Assembly: GCF_022539505.1 (NCBI RefSeq)
Contig: NC_061508.1
Location: 340,021,484-340,085,483 of the forward strand
Direction of reading: 5' to 3'
Length of the DNA stretch: 64,000 bases
Origin: Lolium rigidum
Taxonomy: Eukaryota > Streptophyta > Magnoliopsida > Poales > Poaceae
In this document: positions 53,321 to 64,000 of the stretch, piece by piece
How the letters are laid out: each line of letters opens with the position of its first letter
Position numbering within the stretch: position 1 is the stretch's first letter
The notes under the pieces: model-generated
What the model was told of the DNA's origin: nothing
Seen by the model: only the letters and a program-made list of their open reading frames with translations
The model's database searches: none
Program-made: the position numbers and the translations under genes

Positions 53321-54691
53321 ATGGCGACCTCCGCGCTAGCGCTGCTCGATCAGACTCTGCCGTTCGGTGGCGGCGGTGGCTCGGACAGGCTCAGCAAGGA
53401 GATCTTCTCCATCCTGGAGTCCAACTTCCTGTTCGGCGCGCAGACGCCGGAGCTAGGCGCGGGCCGCGTGCGCGTGCTCTCCATCGACGGGGGCTCCGAC
53501 GGCGGCGCGCTTGCCGCGGCCGCCCTCGTCAGGCTCGAACGGCAGCTGCAGGAGCTCTCCGGCAACCCGGCCGCGCGCGTCGCGGACTACTTCGACCTGG
53601 CGGCCGGGTCCGGCGCCGGCGGGTTCCTCGCGGCGGCGCTTTTCGCGCGCCGGATGACCGCGGAGCAGGCGCGCGACGTCGTGGCCAAGAACCGGAAGGT
53701 GTTCTCTGGGCGCGCTGGCCGCGGCGGGCTCTTTTCCTCGCGGCCGGAGGCGGTGTTCAAGAAGGTGTTCGGGGACCTCACCGTGAGGGACGCGGCCAAG
53801 CCGCTGCTGATCCCCTGCTACGACATGGCCACGGCGGCGCCGTTCGTCTTCTCCCGCGCCGACGCCGTCGAGGCCGAGGCGTTCGACTTCCCGCTCTGGC
53901 AGGTCTGCGCGGCGGCCTGCGGCGTTGGGCCGGCCGAGGTGGCGTCCCTCGATGGGCGGACCAGACTGCGCACCGCCGGCGCGGGCGGCGCGGGCGTGGC
54001 CAACCCGACGTCCGTGGCCGTCACCCACGTGCTCCACAACAAGCAGGAGTTCCCCTTCGCCGCCGGCGCCAGCGACCTCATCGTGCTCTCGCTCGGCGGG
54101 AACGCTGCCTCGGACCACCGCACGTCCTCCTCCTCTAGCATCCTCCGCATCGCCAGCGCGTGCCAGGCCGACATGGTACGTCCTCCATTAATTCTTCAGC
54201 ATTCATGGCACGGACAGAATCGTACTGTCGTCACGTACGCTGGGCTAAACAGGACTGTGGGTGCCCGTGCTGCTTTTCAGGTGGACCAAGCAGTATCAAT
54301 GGCGTTCGGAGAGAACAGAGCAACCAACTACATCCGCATCCAGGTAAATATAAACTGTTATTAACACCGGGTTCTTACCACTGAATTATTTGAGCAAAGC
54401 TAACTCTTCGTTGTGTTGTCTCCTCAGGGCAACGGCATTGCTGCAGGAGCGACGGCGGAGGCGGCGATGGCGGAGCGGGGTGTGGAGTCGGTGCTGTTCC
54501 GGGGCAAGAAGCTGATGCCGGAGACCAACGGCGAGCGGCTGGACGGCGTGGCGGAGCAGCTGGTGCGGGAGCACCGCCGGAGGATGGACAGCAAGACGCC
54601 CGTGGTGCTCATCAAACCGTCGGCGACACCCCGGACGTCGTCGTCGTCAGCGTCCACGCTCATCACCGTCTCCTCGTCGGAGTCGCCCTGA
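53321..54691 (+). CDS. Patatin-related phospholipase A, pPLAIII-type, 393 aa, three exons
   Basis: Exons are 53321-54175, 54281-54343 and 54428-54691 (285, 21 and 87 codons plus stop), with GT-AG introns all in phase 0. Patatin landmarks are VRVLSIDGGSDGGALAAAAL (glycine-rich oxyanion region, residues 46-65), DYFDLAAGSGAGGFLAAALF (lipase elbow, about 89-108), LIPCYDMATAAPFVFSR, DFPLWQVCAAACG, and NPTSVAVTHVLHNKQEFPFA. The elbow reads GSGAG, so the nucleophile Ser of canonical GXSXG is replaced by Gly, and the second motif reads GAGVANPT where DGG/DGA-NPT carries the catalytic Asp. Both features are typical of plant group III patatin-like proteins, which still affect lipid-derived signalling, cell elongation and organ shape. 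A Ser/Thr-rich tail ends the protein. Length fits the family. Bad-quality signs are absent, so I take it as functional. Confidence 0.88.
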
Positions 54692-55290
54692 AGACCGGCG
54701 AATAGACGACGCTGATTAATTAACTAGCTTTGGTTTCTGAGTTATTTATTCGTCGCTTGGCTTTTAGTTTAGCGCGGCGCCGGCACTAGCTAGAGTGTGT
54801 GTTTTGGTTGCCAGCCGGCGCCGCCGCAGCCCATGGCGCTGGCTCCCGGCCCGGGCCGCAGCCGCAGCCGCCGATGACGATGAGCGCGCGTGCGCGGGGC
54901 CGTGGAAGAAAGAGGAGAGTGGTCGAGTGAAATGTGAAAGATTTGTACTAGCTAGGAAATTAATAGCGAGACGTGCGTGTGCGTGTGCTGCTGCAACTAC
55001 GATGGAATGTACCGTAGCTTGTCCGGTGCTTCGAATGGAATACTACGAATCGGCGTGGCTTTGCTGGTAAAACAATGATAATTATCGTGCCATTTGTCCA
55101 AAGAACTGCGCAACTTTGCCCCGTCAGCCGAAGATAGCCGACGCCTCCCCTTTAGCCTCCTCCTTCTCCGACCAGTTTCAAGTGGGGAATTGATCTGTGC
55201 GAGAAGTCTTTAATAAAAATAGTGTTTTCAGTAATTATGTTAGAGTTTCGGTAGCCGTTTTTTTGTTGGTTTCTCATCAATGGGAATGGT
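54692..55290 (+). other. 3' flank of the patatin-like gene
   Basis: The 3' UTR and downstream DNA hold no second gene. A GC-rich run (54770-54900) is followed by AT-rich sequence. Possible poly(A) signals are AAACAATGATAATTA near 55070 and TTAATAAAAATAG near 55211. Confidence 0.4.
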
Positions 55291-55885
55291 ATCGTCTGCA
55301 ATAAGTGATCTTCGGCCTTTCGTTCGACGATGAGATCTCTTTCCCCGCGTCAATGATGGTGTTGGAAGATTACAGTTCTCTAGGTATGTGCCTTCAGATC
55401 TTGCTTCGACAGATCGATTTTGGATTTCTCAAGGTTGCCGCGAGGAGGATTATCCTCACAGGTTTTGTCCCGGCTGATAAGTCCTTGACAATGGTGATTC
55501 TTAATCGCGGCTCTCCAGCGGCATGGACAAGGTTGGTCGATTGTTATTCTCTGACATACTGGTGTTGGTACTCTTGTCGATGTTGATTGACTACTTTAAT
55601 GGTCGTGTGCATCCACACTTGGCATTGTGCGGCTCAAATTAAAATTATGGGAGAACATTCGTTGGTATTTACATGTCTATGGTTTCTTACCTATTTTTGG
55701 CTGCCTTCAGGAAAGATAAGATTATGTCTTGGAAGAAGAAAGAGTTGTAATACCTCGAAGACTTGCTTGTATCTTTTATAGTTTATTTTACTATATTTTG
55801 TAATCACTGGAGACAGCTTGTGTATCCTTACCATGTACTATTTATTACTATAAATATATGTGATATTAATTGTCAAAAAAAACTC
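55291..55885 (+). other. Possible non-LTR retroposon 3' fragment
   Basis: It has a short frame (MIFGLSFDDEISFPASMMVL) with weak coding character and ends in an A-run (CAAAAAAAACT, about 55876), as expected for a poly(A)-tailed retroposon. The family is not recognised; a LINE or retroposed transcript is a guess. Confidence 0.3.
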
Positions 55886-55929
55886 ATGCGCGACTTGGTC
55901 TTCCTTTCTTTTGATATGAGACTCAAAAC

Positions 55930-56644
55930 TAACTTTTTTTTTTATAGAACATATATTAATATTGCAAGGATACCAATTACATCTAGAGGTATTATGCGTG
56001 CACACAACCAAAATAAAGAAGAACAAATACAGTAAAAGAAAAGTCCCACAACTCCTTAAAGGTGTACTAACACCATCTAGACAATGTTAGAAGTTTAACT
56101 TCTTCAAAAGCGACACCTCTAAGAAGAAAACAGCGCACACACGACATCCTTGATCGATTATAGATGTTAGACTTTCACCATGACGAAAATTCCTCGCTCC
56201 CAAAAACAATAACTTCAGCAAGTTCATTACCAGGCACAACCAATTAAGGCCAGACAATGGATCATATATGTAGGACTTTGAACTTGCCTGCGGTCACCCC
56301 TACTTTCAAAGCCGCTTGCTCCAAAACAAAAATTACCAAGCCAATTCAATATCTCCACAAAGAATTGAATCATCATCGATAGTCCCCAGATCTCGACTTT
56401 CATGACATTCTCCTCCAACTGACCTTATCATGTATGAGAAAGCATTCCTTACCATGGTAACAGCTAGCAGAGCTTCATATCGCTCTATCTGAAACCACCC
56501 GGTTAGAATAAAACATGGATACACATGATCGAATCTCACTCGATCCAACAAACTCCAGGTATGAAGCGCCTAGTAGAGTACACCGGTGGAGCATTCCGGA
56601 ACACGACACTACCACCAAATCGATGGGGACAGAAACTGGTAGAT
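55930..56644 (-). other. Minus-strand retroposon-like sequence, first part
   Basis: It begins with a run of 12 T (a poly(A) tail on the minus strand) and TATAGAACATATATTAATATTGCAAGG, which I associate with a common Triticeae retroposon end. It continues across the solo LTR inserted at 56645; the second part is 58243-58640. Confidence 0.4.
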
Positions 56645-58242
56645 TGATACGTCTCCGACGTATCGATAATTTCTTATGTTCCATGCCATATTATTGATGA
56701 TACCTACATGTTTTATGCACACTTTATGTCATATTCGTGCATTTTCTGGAACTAACCTATTAACAAGATGCCGAAGTGCCGATTCTTTGTTCTAGCTGTT
56801 TTTGGTTTAGAAATCCTAGTAACGAAATATTCTCGGAATTGGACGAAATCAAGACCCAGGGTCCTATTTTGCCACGAACCTTCCAGAAGACCGAAGGGGA
56901 TACGAAGTGGGGCCACGAGGGGCTGCCACCATAGGGCGGCGCGGCCCAGCCCTTGGCCGCGCCGACCTGTGGTGTGGGGCCCCCGTGTGGCCCCCACGTT
57001 GCCCTTCCGCCTACTTAAAGCCTCCGTCGCGAAACCCACGAGGCGAAAAACCACGATACGGAAAACCTTCCGGAGACGCCGCCGCCGCCAATCCCATCTC
57101 GGGAGATTCGGAGATCTCCTCCGGCACACTCTGCCGGAGAGGGGATTCATCTCCCGGAGGACTCTACACCGCCATGGTCGCCTCCGGAGTGATGAGTGAG
57201 TAGTTCACCCCTGGACTATGGGTCCATAGCGATAGCTAGATGGTTGTCTTCTCCTCATTGTGCTTCATTGTTGGATCTTGTGAGCTGCCTAACATGATCA
57301 AGATCATCTATCTGTAATACTCTATGTTGTCTTTGTCGGGATCCGATGGATAGAGAATACCATGTTATGTTAATTATCAAGTTATTGCATATGTGTTGTT
57401 TATGATCTTGCATGCTCTCCGTTATTAGTAGAGGCTCTGGCCAAGTTGATGCTAGTAACTCCAAGAGGGAGTATTTATGCTCGATAGTGGGTTCATGCCT
57501 GCATTGACACCAGGACGAGTGACGAAAAGTTCTAAGGTTGTGCTGTGTCTTGTTGCCACTAGGGATAAAACATTGATGCTATGTCCGAGGATGTAGTTAT
57601 TGATTACATTACGCACCATACTTAATGCAATTTTCTGTTGTTAGCAACTTAATACCGGAAGGGGTTCGGACGATAACCCGAAGGTGGACTTTTTAGGCAT
57701 AGATGCGGTTGGATGGCGGTCTATGTACTTTGTCGTAATGCCCAATTAAATCTCACTATACTTATCATGCCATGTATGTGCATTGTTATGCCCTCTCTAT
57801 TTGTCAATTGCCCGACTGTAATTTGTTCACCCAACATGCTTTTATCTTATGGGAGAGACACCTCTAGTGAACTCGTGGACCCCGGTCCATTCTTTAATAC
57901 TCGAAATACAAATCTGCTCCAATACTTGTTTTACTATTTTCTCTGCAAACAATCATCTTCCACACAATACGGTTAACCCTTTGTTACAGCAAGCCGGTGA
58001 GATTGACAACCTCACTGTTTCGTTGGGGCAAAGTACTTTGGTTGTGTTGTGCAGGTTCCACGTTGGCGCTGGAATCTCTGGTGTTGCGCCGCACTACATC
58101 CCGCCGCCATCAACCTTCAACGTGCTTCTTGGCTCCTCCTGGTTCGATAAACCTTGGTTTCTTTCTGAGGGAAAACCTGCTGCTGTGCGCATCATACCTT
58201 CCTCTTGGGGTTCCCAACGAACGTGTGAAATACACGCCATCA
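56645..58242 (+). mobile_element. Solo LTR, TGATACGTCTCC type (1598 bp)
   Basis: It starts TGATACGTCTCCGACG and ends ATACACGCCATCA. It is flanked by the perfect target duplication TAGAT (56640-56644 and 58243-58247), so both boundaries are exact. It is the complete form of the LTR seen reversed at 18449-20035. Its 5' part (first 200 bp) is shared with family A LTRs, but its 3' half is different. It carries a TACTTAAAG core-promoter-like box at about 57010. Confidence 0.9.
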
Positions 58243-58640
58243 TAGATCTTCATCTTGTCACCAGAAGAATCATAGGGCTACCTCCATTATTTGCGAAACT
58301 AGCAGCCCCCACGTCGCCAGTCAATCCTGCCGGACCAATATTGGAGAATGAGGCAACACGGAGCACTGACGTCGGTGTTGTCGAAGCCATGGCCCCCCGG
58401 CGTCGATTGGGCCCAAGTGGGTCCAGTGGACCATCGGTGCCGAACCACCGCCGGAGACGGCGGCCGCCATGCACTACCCACTCCTCAACACCGCCCGCCG
58501 GAGTGCATCAGGTCGTGGCTACCATGGCCGTGCCGCTCGGCATCCCCAGCTTGCGCCCCACTGCCTTACGTGATGCGTCACCGCAAACTTGTGAAGAAAC
58601 ATAGCAGGTTTTTTACATATCCTCATAAGGGATGCGGCCT
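58243..58640 (-). other. Minus-strand retroposon-like sequence, second part
   Basis: It continues the sequence interrupted at 56644. It is GC-rich, with frames on both strands and no domain recognised. Confidence 0.35.
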
Positions 58641-59780
58641 TTTGTAGCCCGAGCTACACATAGCAAGTATTTTTTTAACCACTTTAATCGTAGTCTTCCG
58701 AAAGCTATTATTCAGAGTTAGTATAAATTATACTTTATTTAATTGAAAAATTAGAGAAGGCTTCAAGGAAGTCTAAACTAAGTTTGCCAAAGATTTTGCA
58801 TGGCAAATGCTCATTTAAGTAGATTTCCAAGCAAATCATACGTAATACAAAATATTGTGAAACATTTTTCTAAAACTTTCATGTCTTTTATATTATTTTT
58901 AGAAAATACATCACATGGGATGACCCCATGCGTATCTTTTCAAAAAAAAATTTTGTTTGGTTGGATTTAAATTTGTGGGCTTTGTCATTTGTACTAGGTG
59001 AATGCAAATTTTATGCTTGGTTATTGTTTTAAGGTAACTTAATTGAAGGTTATTTTCTCCCAAAATTCAGGACCTAAACTTAAAATACGCACAATTCTGA
59101 GTTTAATAGGTTGAAGCTCAAAAATAAATCCATATGGAAATCGAGATAAATCCCCAGCTCTAGGAATTGGTCATCCTATAAGGACTACTACTCGAGAAAA
59201 CTTAAATGATAGTTGTGCACCTTATTTTTGGTAGCTCCTTCCACAAAAAATACACACATTTATCATATGTGTACACACTAGTAAAATGGGATAAAATTCT
59301 ACAAAATAGTTCAAAATTGTAGTTTGCAAAGTTGTTTTTCATGACAAGATGCACATCTCTTCCAAAATGGGGTCGCAATAACTAAATTTGATATGAATTT
59401 CACATGACACATGCTCATATGGGTAGAAGCTAAATGAACGTGTACATGATACAAAATATTTTTAAGGAATCTTTTATGAAACCTTCTATGCCTAGTTTGG
59501 TATTTCTATTAGGAACTCGATCACACGGCATGACTCTGCGCAAGTTTTTTCACTCTGTTTTTTTTATTTCTTTAGGTTAGATTCAAATTTGCTTTAGATT
59601 TACGGGCTCTGCCATTTTAATAGGTGGGTGCAAATGTAATGTCTGCTCAATGTTTCTGGATATCACACTTGTAGCGTACTTACAATTATTTTCTCATAAA
59701 ATTTAGTGCAAAAAGTTAATGTATTAATAGTTTAAATTTGAGTATAATCGGCATAAGCCTCCGAAGACATTTGACTAACC
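58641..59780. repeat. AT-rich repeat with a ~600-bp direct duplication
   Basis: No gene. Related blocks occur at about 58845-59090 and 59450-59720: ATACAAAATATT, ATCACA(C/T)GG(G/C)(A/C)TGAC, a T-rich run, GATT(C/T)AAATTTG, GGGCT(T/C)TG(T/C)CATTT and TAGGTG(A/G)(A/G)TGCAAAT, in the same order. Confidence 0.6.
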
Positions 59781-60010
59781 AGGATATCAGTTGTTGAGTT
59801 GAACAAAGTTTTCTTATCTAACTGCATCCATATGCCACCGTCAGGGACGAATCCATCCATCCATATCACTCTCATGGACCCTAACGACTGTCAAACATCA
59901 GATGGCAATGTACGTCGATAGGAAAAAGAAACAAAGGGAAAAACAGTCCACTGTACACCGCTGCATGGACGACGACACTGACGTCGTTCGTTGAGCCATC
60001 GCCCGTACAC
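59781..60010 (-). repeat. Reverse copy of the 44.7-45.3 kb repeat
   Basis: The reverse complement contains TGACGGTGGCATATGGATGC, AAAACTTTGTTCAACTCAAC, CATCTGATGTTTGACA and GTCGTCGTCCAT, matching 44675-44740 and 44980-45120 in order. Confidence 0.75.
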
Positions 60011-60169
60011 ACTTGTTCCGCCGAAAGCAACGCCACGGCGACCCCTAAATAATCTTAGCGTGTGATCCTAGCGCGTCAGTTCGCGACTGTCCAGCCGGGC
60101 TCTGCCGCGTCCCCTCTTTCCTCCAAGCATCCTGCCCTGGAACACCCACACAGGCTACACTAGTGGAGA

Positions 60170-60415
60170 AGAGGCCTTTGGACCCAAGCAAATGACCCAC
60201 TGCTGAACCAAACCGGGTCCAATGCCCCCATTGGACCCGGTTCGTTTCTGCCCAGGACGACCCCACCCGCTGGCGCCTGTCTCGTAGCGGCGCTTTGGAC
60301 CCGGTTTGGTATACAAACCGGACCAAGCGTCCACCCGCGAGCGCGCGTAGGCCGTGTCGGCCTGGGAACCCTTAGTCCGGTTTGTATGACAAACCGGGTC
60401 CAAAGGCCCCTCTGG
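60170..60415. repeat. CACTA 2 subterminal inverted repeats (TTGGACCCGGTTTG)
   Basis: TTGGACCCGGTT and AACCGGGTCCAA or close variants occur about six times in alternating orientation (e.g. 60212, 60232, 60294, 60316, 60376, 60391), forming hairpins around GC-rich spacers. They would be the binding sites of the element's accessory protein. Confidence 0.8.
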
Positions 60416-60704
60416 CTATATAACCTTGCCCTTGCCCAAGTGTGAGCCACACTTAGCCATTTTTTCACTATCTTCACAAGAGGGTGTATTGCTCTCCTCT
60501 CTTCTTCACATGCACAAGAGGTGTTTGATGAAATGCTTAAGAGGATTTGCCACTTGAGTTTACACAAATCAAGCCACACTTAACTTGCTTTTTTCTTCTT
60601 CATCGAGGTTAACAACTTTATCCTTTTCATCCGCAATTGATAAAATGCATGTGTATATATACATCGTGATGTTCCGTAATGGTTTTGATCGGCTTAATTA
60701 TATC

Positions 60705-62717
60705 ATGCGGATGAATCGGCAATGGATGTACATTGACCGAACGGTTTGACGAGTTCACTCGCGGGCCTGGATAATTTTATGGCCGTGGCGAAGGCAAACA
60801 AACATGGTGGCTTCATGTATTGTCCATGTGTGGACTCGCAAGAATATCGTAAATTACGCTCACTCGAGTCTCATTCACAGCCACCTTCTCGCGATCCGGT
60901 TTCATGCCCGGTTACTATTGTTGGACCAAGCACGGAGAAAGAGGGGTTATGATGGAAGAGAATGAAGAAGAGGAAGAGGATGATGAAGGTTATCCCAATT
61001 TTCCCGAATACGATGATACCGCGGAAGGCAATGAAGACAATGAAGTAGAAGATCAAGAGGCACCGGATGAGCCTCGCCGATGATGATCTTGGCCGGGCCA
61101 TTGCTGATGCAAGGAGAGAATGTGAAACCGAAAAGGAAAGGTTGGCCTTCGACAAGATGATAGAAGATCACAACAAATTGTTATACCCAACTTGCGAAGA
61201 TGGCCATAAAAAGCTAGGCAAGACTACTCGGAATTGTTGCAATGGAAGGCGGAGAACGGTGTCACCGACTCGGGATTTGGAAAGTTGCCGACAATAATTA
61301 AGAGGAAGCTTCCAAGGGGTAACGAATTGCCCGCCGGTACGTACGAAGCGAAGAAGATTGTCCGCCCTCTAGGATTAGATGTGCAAAAGATACATGCATG
61401 CATTAATTATCGCATCCTCTACCGCGGTGAGTACGAGAATTTGGATGCATGTCCGGTGTGCACTGCATTGCGGTATAAGATCGGACGAGATGACCCCGGT
61501 GATGTTGAGGGCGAGCGCCCCAAGAAGAGGGTTCCTGCCAAGGTTATGTGGTATGCTCCTATAATACCACGGCTGAAACGCTTGTTCGAGAATAAAGAGC
61601 ACGCTAGGTTGTTGCGATGGCACAAAGAAGACCGTAAGAAAGACGTGATGTTGAGGCACCCTGCCGATGGATCCCAATGGAGAAAAATCGATAGAGAGTT
61701 CCCAAACTTTGCACAGGATGCAAGGAACTTAAGGTTTGGTCTAAGTACGGATGGCATGAATCCTTTTGGAGAGCAGGAGCTGCAGCCATAGCACTCGGCC
61801 TGTGACTCTTTGTATATATAACCTTCCTCCTTGGTTGTGCATGAAGCGGAAGTTCATTATGATGCCGGTGCTCATACAAGGCCCGAAGCAACCCGGGAAC
61901 GACATTGATGTGTACTCGAAGCCATTAGTCGAAGAACTTCTACAGCTGTGGTCCCTAGCAGGTGTACGTGTGTGGGACGAGCACAAGCATGAGGAATTTG
62001 ACCTAAGAGCGATGCTTTTCGTAACCATCAATGACTGGCCTCGCTCTTGGTAACATTTCGGGACAGTCAAACAAGGGATACAATGCATGCACACACTCGT
62101 TTACATGAGCTCGAAGGTGATTATTTGGAAAAAGGTCGAAGGTCGTGTACACGGGGCATCGTCGATTTCTTAGGATTACCCATCCCGTAAGAAAGAAAGG
62201 AAAGCATTACGACGGTGAGGCTGATCACCGGAGGAAGCCTCCCCATCGTGATGGTGTTGATATATTTGGTATGGTCAAGGATCTAGATGTAATATTTGGA
62301 AAGGGTCCTGGCGGACGGTCCGTTCCGAATGACGTTGCCGGACACGCGCCCATGTGGAAGAAGAAATCTATTTTTTGGGAGCTAGAATATTGGAAAGTCT
62401 TAGAAGTCCGCTCTTCAATCGATGTGATGCACGTGACGAAGAATCTTTGCGTGAACCTCGCTAGGCTTTCCGGGCGTGTACGGGAAGACAAAAGATACAC
62501 CGAAGCACGGGAGGACCAGCAACGTTGGAAAGACCCCAAAAATCTGCATGAGAGAGTTAAAGGACGTCATTTATCCAGCTACGCTCTTACAAAAGCAGAG
62601 AAGGAGATATTTTTTGAATGTCTTAGCAGTATCAAGGTCCCGTCTGGCTTCTCCTCCAATATAAAGGGAATAATAAATATGGAGAAGAAAACATTCCAGA
62701 ACCTCGAAGTCTCATGA
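60705..62717 (+). pseudogene. TNP2-type CACTA transposase relic
   Basis: A start at 60705 reads MRMNRQWMYIDRTV, the usual CACTA transposase opening, then a stop. The next frame carries GLDNFMAVAKANKHGGFMYC and the Cys-rich transposase-associated region. An acidic linker follows (MEENEEEEEDDEGYPNF region, 60951). TNP2 motifs come in several frames: LPRGNELPAGTYEAKKIVRP, KIHACINYRILYRGEYENLD, ACPVCTALRYKIGRDD, KVMWYAPIIPRLKRLF, LSTDGMNPFG, then NLPPWLCMKRKFIMMPVLI and GPKQPGNDIDVYSKPL. Next come FLRITHPVRKKGKHYDGEAD, DVIFGKGPGGRSVPNDV and SSIDVMHVTKNLCVNLARLS. At least five frame changes or stops make it inactive. Confidence 0.85.
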
Positions 62718-62740
62718 CTGTCACGTGATAATGACACAGC

Positions 62741-63454
62741 TTGCTTCCGATTGCATTGAGGGGGCTTCTACCGGAAAATGTTCGACGGCCCATTGTGAAG
62801 CTATGTGCATTCCTCAATGCAATTTCTCAAAAGGTAATAAACCCAGAAATTCTACCGAGGTTGCAGAATGATGTGGTCCAATGTCTCGTTAGTTTTGAGC
62901 TGGTGTTCCCACCATCCTTCTTCAATATTATGACACATCTCCTCGTTCACCCGGTCGATGAGATTTCCATTCTCGGTCCTGTGTTTCTACACAATATGTT
63001 CCCCTTCGAGAGGTTCATGGGAGTCTTGAAGAAATATGTTCATAACCGTGCTAGGCCGAAGGAAGCATCTCCAAGGGCTATGGAACGAGAGGAGGTCATT
63101 GAATTCCGTGTTGACTTTATTCCCGACCTTAAGCCGATTGGTGTTCCCGAATCGCGGCATGAAGGGAGACTAAGTGGAAAAGGCACGCTAGGAAGGAAAT
63201 CAATGATATGTAGGGACGGGATTTCTTTGACTCAAGCACACTACACGGTTCTACAAAGTTCCACCATGGTGGCTCCGTATATCGGTGACCACAAGAACTT
63301 TCTACGCTCCCGGAACCCGGGCGGTCGAACGATTGGATTAGACGTGAACACATGTCGACTTTCGGCGGTTGGTTGCAAAAACATCTCCTCGAATAACGAA
63401 GATATTGAAGATCGAGCTGTACTTGCCGGCCCGGACACCATCTTCGACTCGTAG
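62741..63454 (+). pseudogene. DUF4218-type C-terminal transposase region
   Basis: An open frame of 237 aa, not starting at the true protein start. It contains LPENVRRPIVKLCAFLNAIS, VPHV-like spacing to LVSFELVFPPSFFNIMTHLL, then GPVFLHNMFPFERFMGVLKK, the landmarks of the DUF4218 domain that follows TNP2 in grass CACTA transposases. It would be joined to the TNP2 part above in an intact element; the frame is broken near 62717. It has the longest open stretch of the element. Confidence 0.8.
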
Positions 63455-63930
63455 TGACTTTCCAAGGGTACGAGATAAATGGGAATACATTTTACACGAT
63501 CGCCCAAGATAAAAAGAGCACCAACCAAAACAGTGGTGTCCGCTTTGATGCAATAATGAATGAAGGCCCAAATGACACATATTATGGTTACATAGAGGAT
63601 ATCCGGGAACTTGAGTATGGACCTTCTTTTAAGGTCCCTTTGTTTAGGTGCAAATGGGTCAACAAAACGAGAGGCGGGGTTCGGGTAGACAAGTTGTATG
63701 GAATGACAACGAGTGGATCTCAACAATCTTGGGTATAGAGACGAACCATTCGTCCTAGCCAAGGATGTGGCCCGGGTTTTCTATGTGAAGGATATGTCTA
63801 GCAAACCAAGAAAAAGGAAACATAAGGAAACAAATACATCAAACGATGAGCCAAAGCGCCACATAGTTCTTTCGGAAAAAGAAACATCGTGGGAGTGGAG
63901 GACAAGACGGACATGTCGAAGATTATAATA
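63455..63930 (+). pseudogene. DUF4216-type end of CACTA transposase
   Basis: The readings GYEINGNTFYTIAQDKKSTN, TYYGYIEDIRELEYG, FKVPLFRCKWVNKTRGGVRV and then, in another frame, NLGYRDEPFVLAKDVARVFY match the DUF4216 region near the C-terminus of grass CACTA transposases. A lysine-rich tail (KPRKRKHKE) follows. Frameshifts occur near 63455 and 63715. Confidence 0.75.
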
Positions 63931-64000
63931 AGTTTGATGAAATTCCACCCTTCGAGTGAACATTGATCCAAGCATCAAGTTAAATGATGAAGATGCTCCA

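Larger units (their letters stand above)
60158..64000 (+). mobile_element. CACTA transposon 2, decayed, runs off the window
   Basis: It starts CACTAGTGGAGAAGAGGCC at 60158 with possible 3-bp target CTA. Subterminal repeats TTTGGACCCGGTTTG and complements lie at 60170-60410. A transposase-associated N-terminus, TNP2, DUF4218 and DUF4216 relics follow in order. The terminal repeat family differs from CACTA 1. The right end is outside the window. Confidence 0.85.

Noticed and set aside
53453..54118. 221-aa minus-strand frame and 281-aa plus-strand frame over the patatin-like exon
   Set aside because: GC-rich exon 1 opens several frames. Only the frame with patatin motifs and spliced continuation is supported.

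Overview
The window looks like intergenic and gene-island DNA from a large-genome pooid grass, most likely Triticeae (wheat, barley or rye relatives). The reasons are the dense nesting of LTR retrotransposons, CACTA transposons and solo LTRs, several LTR types beginning TGATACGTC or TGATGAC that I associate with Triticeae, GC-rich split exons, and a 100-N scaffold gap at 34461-34560. Species cannot be fixed from sequence alone. No rRNA, tRNA, CRISPR array or bacterial feature was seen. Family names below are from recognition, not from a search.

Left part (1-34460) is a ladder of nested insertions. A LINE ORF2 fragment (2289-2767) is interrupted by a Copia element of Sirevirus/Maximus type (from 2768). 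Its 5' LTR carries a complete Tat-like Gypsy element (4332-11419, 5-bp target duplication GGTTC), and its 3' LTR is cut at 18449 by a minus-strand LTR element. That element is cut by CACTA 1 (20219), which is cut by a second minus-strand LTR element (22469), then by a third (26493), then by a second Tat-like Gypsy element (29448) that runs into the gap. The Copia element and the first Tat-like element have gag remnants but no pol. Both Tat-like elements carry an antisense gene. In the second it is a spliced gene of the putative gypsy-type Transposase_28 family, with its own TATA box and an 80-bp tandem array in one intron.

Middle part (34561-44663) has a partial reverse LTR, then a minus-strand Copia element split in two by an LTR-internal-LTR-internal tandem of one Gypsy-like family. 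That family has a TGGCGCCG-type primer-binding site and a 247-aa ORF of unknown function instead of recognisable gag or pol.

Right part (44664-60157) is the gene island. It holds a Helitron-like 3' end with a small captured ORF, a solo LTR with target duplication, a 52-bp minisatellite, a gene-start fragment, and one intact three-exon gene for a patatin-related phospholipase of the pPLAIII type (CDS 53321-54691, 393 aa). Retroposon debris interrupted by a second solo LTR follows. Diverged inverted copies of one repeat lie at both edges of this island. From 60158 to the window end is a second, decayed CACTA element (TNP2, DUF4218 and DUF4216 remnants).

Only the patatin-like gene looks like an ordinary functional host gene. 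The most unusual content is the antisense genes inside Tat-like elements, the pol-less elements, the unknown 247-aa ORF family, and the hairpin-rich LTR.
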